From Actinomycetes bacterium (GTDB lineage Bacteria > Actinomycetota > Thermoleophilia > Solirubrobacterales > 70-9), in NCBI GenBank assembly GCA_023436605.1, contig JAEZIQ010000082.1:1-16558 (forward strand): a stretch of 16,558 nt of DNA, given 5' to 3'. Every line of letters starts with the position of its first letter. The first letter of the stretch is position 1. Positions 1-7,779 of the stretch are shown one piece after another. Made by a program: the position numbers and the translations under genes. The notes beneath the pieces were generated by a model. The model was not told the DNA's origin and did not search any database. It saw nothing but the letters and a program-made list of their open reading frames with translations.

Positions 1-66
1 GGGTCGGGGTCCGGATCGGGGTCCGGATCGGGATCAGGGTCGGGGTCCGGATCGGGGTCCGGATCG
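1..66 (-). repeat. Nested tandem repeat encoding an Asp-Pro linker
   Basis: On the plus strand a 30-base block at 1-30 recurs identically at 37-66, a 36-base period. Inside it a 12-base unit (CGGGGTCCGGAT) repeats. Read on the minus strand this is GAT CCG GAC CCC and close variants, giving at least ten Asp-Pro pairs from position 65 to the edge. Such DP runs are common flexible, acidic linkers in exported bacterial proteins. The array may continue beyond the window. Confidence 0.9.
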
Positions 67-2597
67 ATCGTCCGGCCACAATCCGAGACCAGGGAGCGCA
101 TGAAGACCTGGGGGTAGCGGACCCCGACTCCGAAGATGCCCGAGCCGGTGAAGGTAACGCAGGAGCCGTTGGCGGTCAGGGCCGTTTCACCCTCACCCCG
201 CGCCGGTTCGCCCTGCGGACCGTCGGCCCGGCCGACCAGCACGGTCAGATCCTCGTCCAACCGCCGAAGCAGGACCCGCGGCGGAACTTGATCGGTGACA
301 AAGGAAACCGCTCGGCCATCACCGGAAAGGCTTGCCGACCTGATGTCTTCCGAGCTCGGCTGACCCTGGCTGTCTACGGAGATGCTCGCGACTTCGAGAT
401 TTCCGTTGACAAGGTCCTTGGTCGCCGCATCGCGGGACCCATTGGCGTCCAGGTCCCCGACCAGGAGAGCTTTGCGCCCATCAGACGTGAGGCCGGCAAT
501 CTCGACGTCATCGGGAAGCGCCGAACCGTCAGCGGCGGTGCTGACCAGGCGCGTCGTCTGGTTGGCCAGATCGCGCACGAACACGTCGAGGAAATCATCG
601 ACATCCGTCGGATGGAGCCTCGATGTGGTCGCGAATCCGACCAGGTTGCCGGCGGCGTTGATCCAGGGAGCGGAAACGTATTCAGTGGCGCCTGCCCCGG
701 TCGCCCCGGTGGCTCGACTGACCAAAGTGGTGGTTTCGCTTTCGAGGTCATGCACGAAAACATCGGACTCGAGGTCGAGGTCGGCCGGATCAAGGTTCGA
801 GGCGAAGCTCCGGAAGGCGACCCGGCTTCCGTCGGCGTCCAGGCGTGGCTCCGCTGAACTGGCGTCGGCGGCGCTGCCGTCTGTCGCCCTGCTGACCACG
901 AAGTTGGTGTCGCTCGCCAGATCACGGACGATGACGCTTGCCGGCTGCAGAGGGCTGCCGGGGGCGAGGGGAGGTTGGTGCACGAAGGCGACCCGCCGTC
1001 CGTCCGCGCTGATCGAGGCTTCCCGGTTCAGGCCCGGCAGGGTGCCGGTGTCGTCCCGGCTCACGATCTCTTCCTGTCCGCTCTCTGTGTCCCGGACGAT
1101 GACCACCGATCGGGTGGGTGTCCCGCCGACCACGGGTGCGTGGGTCGTGTAGACCGCCTTGCGGCCGTCGGCACTCAACATGCCCCCGAACGTGTGGCTG
1201 CCAAGGTTCCTGAACGGCTCGTCACCGAACGGGCGGGAAGCCACCTTTGTCCGGTGTGATGCCGCCGATTCGTCCCTCATCAGGACCACGGCGGTATCGC
1301 GAGGAAGTTCGAACTGTCCCCGGATGTCCCGGAACGTGAAGCCAAAACCCTGACCCTGATTGGCAACCGAAACACTCGACACTTCATCTCCCAGCGACTG
1401 CCCGCCGGTTCCGTCGACCCGGCTCACCAGCCAGAGCTTGTGGGTCGAGAGACCCTTCGCGTAGGCATCGATGTTCGTCCGGGTGTCCGCCGGGTCGAGA
1501 TTGGTCGAATCGGAAAGAAAGGCGACCACCTCACCGTTCCGGCTGACCGATGGACTGAAGGCCCGACGGTCCCCTTTGGTTCCATCCGCGAGGACGCTGA
1601 CCAGGGTCGTCGCGCCGGTCGAGAGCGACCTGGAATAGATGTCCAGGTCGTTATCCGGATCGATCGACGGATCGAATCGGGATTCCGATTCGAAGGCGAC
1701 GATGTTGCCGTCACCACTGATCACCGGCTTGCGTGACGCCCTGGTCCCGATCGGTCCGGGACCATCGGAGCGACTCACAACCGTGGTCGTCGCGACGGTG
1801 GCATCGAAGACGAACGCGTCCGACACTCCGTTCGTGTCTCCGGCGACGAGGTTCGAGGCGCTGCTTTCGAAGGCGACCCGGTTGCCCGGCGAGGAAATCG
1901 ATGCGGAACGGCTTGGGCCGTCACCCGGCCGGCCGGTGGTGTGGCTCTTGCTGGCCAGGAGATTGTCCCCGAGCGGCAGGCGGAGATAGATCTGAAGGCC
2001 ATTTACGTCCAGGCCGGGAATCAGGTTCGTGGCCCGCGACTCGTAGGCGACCGCCCCGTTGCTGGCGACGCTGGCCGAAAGCGAATCAGCGTTGCCCGGC
2101 GCGCCACCCTGGGGGGCCCGGCTGATCAGTTCCAGCTCTTCGGTGATCAGGTTCCGCCGGTAGATGTCCCACCGGAAGTTGGTGTCTTCGGGGACCAGTG
2201 GTACCGAGCAGGAAAAGACCACGAAGGTTCCGCTGGCACTGATGCTGGGCTCCTGGCAATCACCCCGGGCAGGCTCGCCATCGGCCCCGGCCCGGCGACT
2301 CACCAGTCCAACTTGACCGGAAATCAGGTCCTTCACATAGATGCCGACGAAGCGGTCGTCGTTTTCCTCATGCATTCCTTCCGCATCCGATTGGAAGACG
2401 AGCAACCGTCCGTCGGCACTCAGGCTCTCGGAGCCGGCAAAGGAGTCCCCGACCGGAGTCGGGTGGGGGGTCAGAAGATCCGCCTGGCCACTCAGAAGCC
2501 GGGTCGAGTCAGTCGGCTGGGCGATGACTTCGCCGGGGCCGAGGAGCGCCCCGGCAAGCAGGCCGATGACCAGTGAAATTCGTCTCAGCGCGCTCAT
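1..2597 (-). CDS. Secreted TolB/PD40-like beta-propeller protein, C-terminus cut by the window edge
   Basis: I translated this frame by hand; it is open from ATG at 2597 to the left edge (865 codons, no stop). The N-terminus is a signal peptide: basic MSALRR, a hydrophobic stretch to about residue 20, and a likely cleavage after VIA (residue 26). The rest is about ten repeats of roughly 55-80 residues with the pattern S-SADGR-VAF-S, then SNL-P-DT, then D-FVRDL--TTLVSR, typical of WD40-like/TolB (PD40) propeller blades. From residue 845 it becomes a run of Asp-Pro pairs, a linker to an unseen C-terminal part. No enzyme motif is visible, so an exported binding or scaffold protein is the fair description. 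Its ATG shares one base with the TGA of the upstream DsrE-like gene (TGATG), so the two are probably translationally coupled. The fold is well supported; the function is unknown. Confidence 0.9.
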   Translation of the reverse strand, partial: MSALRRISLVIGLLAGALLGPGEVIAQPTDSTRLLSGQADLLTPHPTPVGDSFAGSESLSADGRLLVFQSDAEGMHEENDDRFVGIYVKDLISGQVGLVSRRAGADGEPARGDCQEPSISASGTFVVFSCSVPLVPEDTNFRWDIYRRNLITEELELISRAPQGGAPGNADSLSASVASNGAVAYESRATNLIPGLDVNGLQIYLRLPLGDNLLASKSHTTGRPGDGPSRSASISSPGNRVAFESSASNLVAGDTNGVSDAFVFDATVATTTVVSRSDGPGPIGTRASRKPVISGDGNIVAFESESRFDPSIDPDNDLDIYSRSLSTGATTLVSVLADGTKGDRRAFSPSVSRNGEVVAFLSDSTNLDPADTRTNIDAYAKGLSTHKLWLVSRVDGTGGQSLGDEVSSVSVANQGQGFGFTFRDIRGQFELPRDTAVVLMRDESAASHRTKVASRPFGDEPFRNLGSHTFGGMLSADGRKAVYTTHAPVVGGTPTRSVVIVRDTESGQEEIVSRDDTGTLPGLNREASISADGRRVAFVHQPPLAPGSPLQPASVIVRDLASDTNFVVSRATDGSAADASSAEPRLDADGSRVAFRSFASNLDPADLDLESDVFVHDLESETTTLVSRATGATGAGATEYVSAPWINAAGNLVGFATTSRLHPTDVDDFLDVFVRDLANQTTRLVSTAADGSALPDDVEIAGLTSDGRKALLVGDLDANGSRDAATKDLVNGNLEVASISVDSQGQPSSEDIRSASLSGDGRAVSFVTDQVPPRVLLRRLDEDLTVLVGRADGPQGEPARGEGETALTANGSCVTFTGSGIFGVGVRYPQVFMRSLVSDCGRTIDPDPDPDPDPDPDPDPDPDPD

Positions 2598-2989
2598 CAG
2601 AAACTGTAGACCTGGGTCCCGGGACCGGTCATCTCCATCAGCGGGGTGGCACCACCCAGTCGGGCCGAAGCCCGCAGCTCGCCCTCGACCAGTCGACGGG
2701 CCTCAAAACAGATCGGACAGACGAGGAAAGTGCCGCCGGCCTCTTCGAACTGCGCGATCAGGCGTGAAACCGGCGGGGCGTTATTCAACTCGACCGCTTC
2801 CGCGTATCCGGGCAGAGCCACCCGGACGGCCTCCTTGGTCAGGAACATGACTGCGCTCAAGCCCTTGGTCAGGGCCGCGGTGGCGACGAGAAACGCCAGC
2901 GTCACCTTCTCGGCATCCTCGTGACCGGTGGTCAGGCTGACCACCAGTTCCACTTCTTCTTCGGTTTCGGGGAGGTTCGTCGGAATCAT
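2597..2989 (-). CDS. DsrE-like family protein
   Basis: A 130-residue soluble protein resembling the DsrE/DsrF-like sulfur-relay fold: a strand with VVSLTTG (residues 15-22), the helix DAEKVTLAFLVATAAL (25-40), and a second strand SAVMFLTKEAV. A Cys-X-X-Cys pair (CPIC, C91 and C94) sits in the conserved C-terminal strand/turn region. Family members carry persulfide sulfur or have unknown roles; sulfur transfer here is an inference from the cysteines. The open frame extends to a TTG at 2998, but ATG at 2989 is preferred because a TAGCTT -10 element lies exactly 7 bases upstream and no ribosome binding site is present, suggesting a leaderless mRNA. It is the first gene of a two-gene unit; its TGA overlaps the ATG of the propeller gene by one base. 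Confidence 0.8.
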   Translation of the reverse strand: MIPTNLPETEEEVELVVSLTTGHEDAEKVTLAFLVATAALTKGLSAVMFLTKEAVRVALPGYAEAVELNNAPPVSRLIAQFEEAGGTFLVCPICFEARRLVEGELRASARLGGATPLMEMTGPGTQVYSF

Positions 2990-2996
2990 TCCGAAC

Positions 2997-3002
2997 AAGC
3001 TA
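2997..3002 (-). promoter_or_regulatory. Candidate -10 element (TAGCTT), leaderless, for the DsrE-like gene
   Basis: Reads TAGCTT on the minus strand, followed by seven bases and then ATG at 2989. It fits the actinobacterial TANNNT -10 pattern with transcription starting at or next to the start codon. No purine-rich Shine-Dalgarno sequence lies between. Confidence 0.5.
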
Positions 3003-3009
3003 AGAAGCC

Positions 3010-3024
3010 CGAAATCCGATTTCG
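3010..3024. promoter_or_regulatory. Dyad in divergent promoter, possible operator
   Basis: CGAAAT-CCG-ATTTCG, a perfect 6-3-6 inverted repeat between the two divergent -10 elements. It covers about -21 to -35 of the minus-strand DsrE promoter, so a bound protein could block it. The neighbouring LuxR-type regulator is one possible ligand. This is inference from position and symmetry only. Confidence 0.3.
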
Positions 3025-3060
3025 TGGGGCATCCGCCTCATCTTCCGCGGAGACGGGAAG

Positions 3061-3066
3061 TAGGCT
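3061..3066 (+). promoter_or_regulatory. Candidate -10 element (TAGGCT), leaderless, for the HD-GYP/LuxR gene
   Basis: TAGGCT followed by seven bases and GTG at 3074. The same hexamer precedes metF on the other strand. There is no well-placed Shine-Dalgarno sequence; the nearest purine run (GGGAAG, 3054-3059) is about 14 bases away, too far to serve this start. Confidence 0.45.
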
Positions 3067-3073
3067 GCTTTCT

Positions 3074-4624
3074 GTGGGTGGGCCGGCGAATCTGCGCCTG
3101 GCCGAACTGATCGGGACCCTTTCCCTGGCGACCGATCTCGGTCTGGGACTGGAGCAGGAACACATGTTGCGGCAGTGCCGCATCGCCATGCTGCTGGGCG
3201 AAGAGATCGATGCTCCCGCCGAAGTCCGGGGCTCGGCCTACTACATCGGGCTGCTCGCCTGGGTCGGCTGCACCGCCGATTCCCATGAACTGGCGACCGG
3301 GTTCGGGGACGACATCTCCCTGCGTCGGGACACCTACGAAACCGAGCTGGCCGGCACGAAGGCTCTTGCCTACATGCTGAAGAAAGCAGGCTCCGACCGG
3401 TCGCTCCTCGGTCGAACCGGACGCCGGATCACGGTGCTCGCCACCCGCGGTTCGGAGATGCGCGACGCCCTCGCCAGCCATTGTGCGATCGCCTCGACGC
3501 TGGCCCAGCGACTCGGGCTCGGGCCGGACGTGAGCGAGCCGTTGCGAGACGTTTTCGAGCGGTGGGACGGCCGGGGGCAGCCGTCCGGGCTCAAGCGGGA
3601 TGCAATACCCCTCGCGGTGCGACTGGTCCAGATTGCCGACATCGCCGAAGTCCACCATCACCAGGGCGGCCTCGAACTCGCCCGAGCAGTGATCCGGGAT
3701 CGCTCCGGCGGCCAGTTCGACCCCGAACTCGCCGCCGCGTTCGACCGCTCAGCCGAGCGCATCTTCGGGCAGCTCGATGACGAGCTGACCTGGGAGCAGG
3801 TGCTGGACAGCGAGCCAACCCCGTGGCAGTTCCTGTCCGGTTCGGAACTGGACGCCGGGCTTGAAGCCTTTGCCGACTTCGTCGACCTGAAATCGCCCTG
3901 GTTCATCGGCCACTCGCGCCGCTTTTCGCAGATGGTCGAGGCGGCCGGTCGGCAGGCAGGCCTGCCGGATGACGAAGTCCTGGATCTGCGACGGGCGGCC
4001 CTCCTCCACGACATCGGCCGGATCGGGGTTCCCAATTCGACCTGGGACAGACCGGGAGAGCTCTCGCCGGCCGAGCGGGAGCGGGTGCGGCTCAGCCCAT
4101 ACCTGACCGAACGGGTCCTGGCCCACTCGGAAGGACTGTCCGGGCTGGCCCGTCTCGCCTCCTGCCACCAGGAACGTGTCGACGGGAGCGGCTATCCGCG
4201 AGGTCGGGACGGCTCGTCGCTGAGCCCGGCGGAACGACTCTTTGCCGCCGCGGACAGCTACACCGCGATGCGGGAATCCCGGCCCTACCGTGAGGCCCTG
4301 ACCCCGGAACAGGCCTCAGAGCAGTTGCGAAAGGAGGTTGCGGCCGGCCGACTCTCGGGCGACGCGGTCGAGCACGTGCTCGAAGCGGCCGGGCATCAGC
4401 CGCTCAGTGCGCGTAACCGTCCCCGGGTTGCGGGCCTCACGGCACGCGAGATGGAAGTCCTCCTGCTGATCGCTCGAGGAGCGACTTCCCGCGACGTTTC
4501 CGAGCAGCTGGTGATCAGCGAGAAAACCGCTCGCAACCACACCGAGCGGATCTACTCGAAACTCGAGATCAACTCACGGGCCGAACTGGCCCTTTTCGCG
4601 ATGAGGCAGGGCCTGGTCACCTGA
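3074..4624 (+). CDS. Tandem HD-GYP-like phosphohydrolase with C-terminal LuxR DNA-binding domain
   Basis: A 516-residue protein in three parts. Residues about 1-200 form a degenerate HD-GYP-like half: the HD pair is gone and the signature reads WDGRGQP. Residues about 265-450 form a better kept HD-GYP domain with H280, HDIGR (H312, D313), HQERVDGSGYP (365-375) and AADS (D394). Residues 455-516 are a LuxR/GerE helix-turn-helix starting LTARE and including SEKTARNHTERIYSKL. HD-GYP enzymes split cyclic di-GMP; the HTH suggests a transcription factor that senses or degrades a nucleotide signal. By motif alignment a conserved metal-site His is Ser341 and the second His of HHE is Gln366, so catalysis may be reduced or lost. 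The frame is open upstream to 2921, but that overlaps the divergent gene; GTG 3074 is chosen for the -10 spacing and the start of family similarity. Confidence 0.88.
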   Translation: MGGPANLRLAELIGTLSLATDLGLGLEQEHMLRQCRIAMLLGEEIDAPAEVRGSAYYIGLLAWVGCTADSHELATGFGDDISLRRDTYETELAGTKALAYMLKKAGSDRSLLGRTGRRITVLATRGSEMRDALASHCAIASTLAQRLGLGPDVSEPLRDVFERWDGRGQPSGLKRDAIPLAVRLVQIADIAEVHHHQGGLELARAVIRDRSGGQFDPELAAAFDRSAERIFGQLDDELTWEQVLDSEPTPWQFLSGSELDAGLEAFADFVDLKSPWFIGHSRRFSQMVEAAGRQAGLPDDEVLDLRRAALLHDIGRIGVPNSTWDRPGELSPAERERVRLSPYLTERVLAHSEGLSGLARLASCHQERVDGSGYPRGRDGSSLSPAERLFAAADSYTAMRESRPYREALTPEQASEQLRKEVAAGRLSGDAVEHVLEAAGHQPLSARNRPRVAGLTAREMEVLLLIARGATSRDVSEQLVISEKTARNHTERIYSKLEINSRAELALFAMRQGLVT

Positions 4625-4637
4625 AGTTCCGGCCGGC

Positions 4638-5645
4638 CTAAGGAGACTCGGGAGGCAAACCGGACTCGATCGGAATTCCGAGATCGGGATCGGTCGTGCC
4701 GAGTTCATATGCGGCTCCCCGGGAGGTGGTGAGGTCCGTCACGGCGTTGTGGCCCGGCATGGTCAGCCGGGCTTTCATGCTCGCGGCCGAGCAGTTCGCC
4801 ACCTTGTGGGCCGGGGCTTCCGGGTCGGCTGGATCTTCGTAATCCCAGCCGACGGTCAGGTTGGGGAGTGAATCGATCTCCAGTTCGAGATACCCCTTGC
4901 CGGCGACCGGCAGCCCGGACTCGAGTCGCAGGGGTTCCTCGTTGACGTCGACCCCGGGCGCGAACATGCCCCCGATCCGCCTGATCTTGCCGCCGCTGTG
5001 GATCGCGCCGTTGGCGACCCAGGGCAGTAGCCGTCCGGCGACCAGGATGCGGCCCATTGCGACGTCGATCCACGCTTCCGGATCCTCGGCGAAGCCGCTG
5101 CCGTGGAGCCAGATCCACCGCTCGGCGTGCTCGGTTCCCCAGTTGTGGCCGATCATCCCCCGCCAGCCGGCAACGTCGATCTCGCGGTCGGCGACCCGGA
5201 CGGTTCCCTCGAAATCCCCGAGCGGAACCGGCGAGATCGGCTTGGTCTTCGGCAAAGGGAGTTCGTAGAACCGGGGCCGCGGCAGGTGAAAGAGGATCGG
5301 TGCCCGTGGTTCGAAGCGAAGCTGCCAGCTCGCCTCGAAACACTCGCCCTGAAGCCCGGCCGGACCGATCGTCGACTCGCCGATCCGGACCCAGGTGTTG
5401 ACCGGTGCCGACGCCGGCTGTTCAACCTGGCGTCGGGCCAGTGGCCGCTCAGCCGCCTCGTCGAAGAGGGTGAACCAGATCGTCCCGGTCGCTTCCTGGC
5501 CGTGGAGCTTGTCGACCGTGTACCGGATCCAGAAAGCCAGCGACCCGTCGGGCGAGACCAGCCGCGCGTACCAGGATTCGTACATCCCGTCGCCGGTCCG
5601 GGCTCCTTCGAATCGCGCTTCGGTGGCTGAGACCCGTGTGCTCAC
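4638..5645 (-). CDS. AttH/CrtC-like lipocalin-fold protein
   Basis: A 335-residue protein without signal peptide or membrane segment. It resembles the AttH/hydroxyneurosporene-synthase-like superfamily, which also includes tocopherol-cyclase-like proteins: an N-terminal YESWYARLVSP segment (22-32) and the central GHNWGTEHAERW motif (166-177), followed by WIWLHG. Relatives include carotenoid 1,2-hydratase CrtC, which hydrates a lipid double bond, but most actinobacterial members have no known substrate, and no carotenoid gene is nearby. The start is GTG at 5645, overlapping the gluQ stop as GTGA; no Shine-Dalgarno sequence is seen, so translation probably depends on coupling. It is the last gene of the ycaQ-gluQ operon and ends 13 bases from the convergent HD-GYP/LuxR stop, with only a CCGGCCGG palindrome between. 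The family call is moderately sure; the substrate is unknown. Confidence 0.7.
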   Translation of the reverse strand: MSTRVSATEARFEGARTGDGMYESWYARLVSPDGSLAFWIRYTVDKLHGQEATGTIWFTLFDEAAERPLARRQVEQPASAPVNTWVRIGESTIGPAGLQGECFEASWQLRFEPRAPILFHLPRPRFYELPLPKTKPISPVPLGDFEGTVRVADREIDVAGWRGMIGHNWGTEHAERWIWLHGSGFAEDPEAWIDVAMGRILVAGRLLPWVANGAIHSGGKIRRIGGMFAPGVDVNEEPLRLESGLPVAGKGYLELEIDSLPNLTVGWDYEDPADPEAPAHKVANCSAASMKARLTMPGHNAVTDLTTSRGAAYELGTTDPDLGIPIESGLPPESP

Positions 5646-6499
5646 GGGGACAGCAAAGCAGAGTCGAGCAGCTCCCGCTGGACATCTTCCGGACTCTGGC
5701 CCGCTTCTACTCGATCTTCGAGGGTGATCGCGCCGTGTCTCTTGGCGAGGCGTTCACCGTCATCGCCGAGCATCAGCGGCACGTGGCTGAACCGGGCCGG
5801 GGCCTTCAGTCCGAGCCGGTCGTAGAGCCACAGCTGCCTTGGAGTCGTGTCGAGCAGATCGGCCCCCCGGACCACCTCGCCGATCCCCTGGCCGGCGTCG
5901 TCGACCGTGACCGCGAGGTTGTAGGCAAAGTCGCCGTCATTGCGACGCACCACGAAGTCGTCCAGGGTCTTCTCGATCCGGCCACAGACATGGTCGTCGA
6001 AGCCGACCCTCGCTCCTCCCGCCCGGACCCTGAGCGCGGGCGGGCGGCCCGCCGCCCGCCGCTCGGCGCGTTCGGCTTCGGTCAGCTCGCGGCAGGTGCC
6101 CGGATAGGCACCCTCGGGCAGTTCGCCGTGAGGAGCCGAGGCGGCCTCGCGGATCTCGGCCCGGGTACAGAAGCACTCGTAGAGCAGTCCGGCGTCGTCG
6201 AGCTTCGTCAGTGCCTCGCGGTAGAGCTCGTGTCGATCTGACTGCCGGACCGGCTCGCCGTCCCAGTCGATCCCGATCTGCCGGAGTTCACCCAGCTGGA
6301 CTTCGACCCACTCGTCGCGGGAGCGGCCGGAGTCGATGTCTTCGATCCGCATCAGGAATGGCGCTCCGCGATCCCGGGCTGCGCGCCAGGCGAGCAGGGC
6401 GGTCCGCAGGTTGCCAAGGTGAAGCCGGCCGGTCGGGCTTGGCGCGTACCGGCCGGGAGCCTTGCCGGGATTGGTGTCCGGGTGAAACAGGTCGGTCAT
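5642..6499 (-). CDS. gluQ: Glutamyl-Q tRNA(Asp) synthetase
   Basis: A 285-residue glutamyl-tRNA synthetase paralogue that lacks the anticodon-binding half, the usual size for GluQ (YadB). It activates glutamate and attaches it to the queuosine base at the wobble position of tRNA(Asp), with no tRNA needed for activation. Visible features are APSPTGRLHLGN (19-30, HIGH-type motif), RIEDID (51-56), the zinc-site pattern C109-x-C111...Y132-x3-C136, and LAKRHGA (251-257) in place of KMSKS. ATG at 6499 overlaps the ycaQ-like stop as ATGA and has a good ribosome binding site (AGAGGAG) inside the end of that gene. The following AttH-like gene starts within its stop codon. Family assignment is secure; it assumes the organism makes or salvages queuosine, which this window does not show. 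Confidence 0.93.
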   Translation of the reverse strand: MTDLFHPDTNPGKAPGRYAPSPTGRLHLGNLRTALLAWRAARDRGAPFLMRIEDIDSGRSRDEWVEVQLGELRQIGIDWDGEPVRQSDRHELYREALTKLDDAGLLYECFCTRAEIREAASAPHGELPEGAYPGTCRELTEAERAERRAAGRPPALRVRAGGARVGFDDHVCGRIEKTLDDFVVRRNDGDFAYNLAVTVDDAGQGIGEVVRGADLLDTTPRQLWLYDRLGLKAPARFSHVPLMLGDDGERLAKRHGAITLEDRVEAGQSPEDVQRELLDSALLSP

Positions 6500-7740
6500 A
6501 GCGCTCCTCTCAGGTCCTCGGCGAGATCACCTTTCGGCATGACTTGCACTTGCTCCAGACCGAGCCAGCCCGCCATCAGTCGCAACTCGGCAGCGAGTTC
6601 GGCCGCCGTTTCGGCTGGTGCGTCCGGTTCGACCCAGGCCGACTGGACCAGCAGCGCCGAGGCGTCCCGGTCCGATTTCAGGTCGACCCTTCCGGCGATC
6701 TGCTCGTTGAGGAGGAAGGGCAGCACGTAATAGCCGTGTCGGCGTTTCGCCTTCGGGGTGTAGATCTCGATCCGGTAATGGAAGCCGAACAGTTCCTCGA
6801 GTCGACGTCGTTCGAAAATCAGCGGATCGAAGGGAGCGAGCAGGGCCCGGGCGCTCAGCCGGCGGGGACGGCGCGCTTCGCGGTGAAGCCAGGCCGGCGC
6901 GGAGAAGCCTTCCACTTCAGCTTCGATCAGCCGGCCTCTCGCGGCCAGTCGCTCGACCGAGCGCTTCGACTCCGCGGCAGGCAGACGAAAGTAGTCGCGC
7001 AGACAGCGTTCGGTCCCGACCCCGTGAGCACGGGCGGAGATCTCCACCAGCCCGTCGATCGCCTCTTCCACGTCAGGAGTGTCGGCCGTGTGGACCCGGT
7101 CCGGGAGCACCCTTTCGGGCAGGTCGTAGAGACGCTCGAACTGGGAAGTTCGCCCGGCTGACGTGATCTGGCCGGACCAGAAGAGATACTCAAGGGCGGT
7201 CTTGACCGGTGGCCAGTTCCAGCCCCAGTCCTTCCTCTCGAGCACGTGATCGGGATCGACCGCCGCGGCAACCTGGCCGGCCGTGACCGGTCCCGAACGA
7301 TCGACCTCACGGATCACCCTCTCCAGAAGATCCGTCTTGTCGGCGACCGCCCGGACCGAACGCCATGCGTCCTGTCCGGCGCGGTCCATGCGCCAGCGAA
7401 GCAGGCGATGCGTCTCGGGCGGGACCAGGGAAGCCTCGTGGGCCCAGTACTCGACCAGCCGCCGGGGCCGCTTCGAACTCGCCTTTTCGAGCAGGCCGAT
7501 GTCGTAGGGACCGAGCCGGGAATAGAGCGGCAGCAGATGCGCCCGGGCGAGCACGTTGACCGAGTCGATCTGGAGCAGTCCAATCCGGTCGATTACCCCC
7601 TGAACCTGCCGCATGGTCGCCCGCGGGACCGGACGTTCCCGGCCGAAGCCCTGTGCCGCCAGGGCGATCCGCCGGGCGGCCGCGGAACTCAGCCTGACCG
7701 GTTTCAGATCAGGGCTTGGTTGCTGTCCGTCCACTCGCAC
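6496..7740 (-). CDS. ycaQ: YcaQ/AlkX-type DNA crosslink-unhooking glycosylase (HTH_42 family)
   Basis: A 414-residue winged-helix DNA glycosylase of the HTH_42/YcaQ family. Conserved blocks include RIALAAQGFG (24-33), LLQIDSVNVLARAHLLPLYS (55-74), the YWAHEASLVP region, and FDPLIFERRRLEELFGFHYRIEIY near the C-terminus. The QID triplet (57-59) matches the Q-hydrophobic-D motif of E. coli YcaQ, which unhooks DNA interstrand crosslinks, rather than the QxQ motif of Streptomyces AlkZ. The open frame runs back to 7803, but that would cover the divergent MFS start and its ribosome binding site. GTG 7740 (or GTG 7734) leaves about 16 residues before the conserved RLSSAAARRIAL. It is the first gene of the operon and its stop overlaps gluQ by ATGA. 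Function by homology is good; the physiological lesion is unknown. Confidence 0.88.
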   Translation of the reverse strand: MRVDGQQPSPDLKPVRLSSAAARRIALAAQGFGRERPVPRATMRQVQGVIDRIGLLQIDSVNVLARAHLLPLYSRLGPYDIGLLEKASSKRPRRLVEYWAHEASLVPPETHRLLRWRMDRAGQDAWRSVRAVADKTDLLERVIREVDRSGPVTAGQVAAAVDPDHVLERKDWGWNWPPVKTALEYLFWSGQITSAGRTSQFERLYDLPERVLPDRVHTADTPDVEEAIDGLVEISARAHGVGTERCLRDYFRLPAAESKRSVERLAARGRLIEAEVEGFSAPAWLHREARRPRRLSARALLAPFDPLIFERRRLEELFGFHYRIEIYTPKAKRRHGYYVLPFLLNEQIAGRVDLKSDRDASALLVQSAWVEPDAPAETAAELAAELRLMAGWLGLEQVQVMPKGDLAEDLRGAL

Positions 7741-7745
7741 ATAAT
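7716..7745 (+). promoter_or_regulatory. Candidate promoter of the sugar-porter gene
   Basis: TTGGTT (7716-7721), an 18-base spacer, then CATAAT (7740-7745), which matches five of six bases of the TATAAT consensus. Predicted transcription start is near 7752, leaving about 28 bases of leader with a ribosome binding site. The element lies across the first codons of the divergent ycaQ-like gene. Confidence 0.45.
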
Positions 7746-7779
7746 TACCGGCAATGCCACTTCCGAGGGGGAGGACCTC

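Noticed and set aside
288..2576. Several plus-strand open frames of 60-256 codons
   Set aside because: They mirror the propeller gene, whose minus-strand frame has a signal peptide and regular repeats; the plus-strand translations are Arg/Ser/Pro-rich with no recognisable domain.
4629..4636. CCGGCCGG palindrome between convergent stops as a terminator
   Set aside because: Eight bases with no loop cannot form a stable hairpin, and such palindromes are frequent in GC-rich DNA.
7246..7779. N-terminal extension of the MFS gene upstream of ATG 7780
   Set aside because: It lies antisense within the ycaQ-like coding region, has no membrane-protein character, and ATG 7780 has a strong ribosome binding site.
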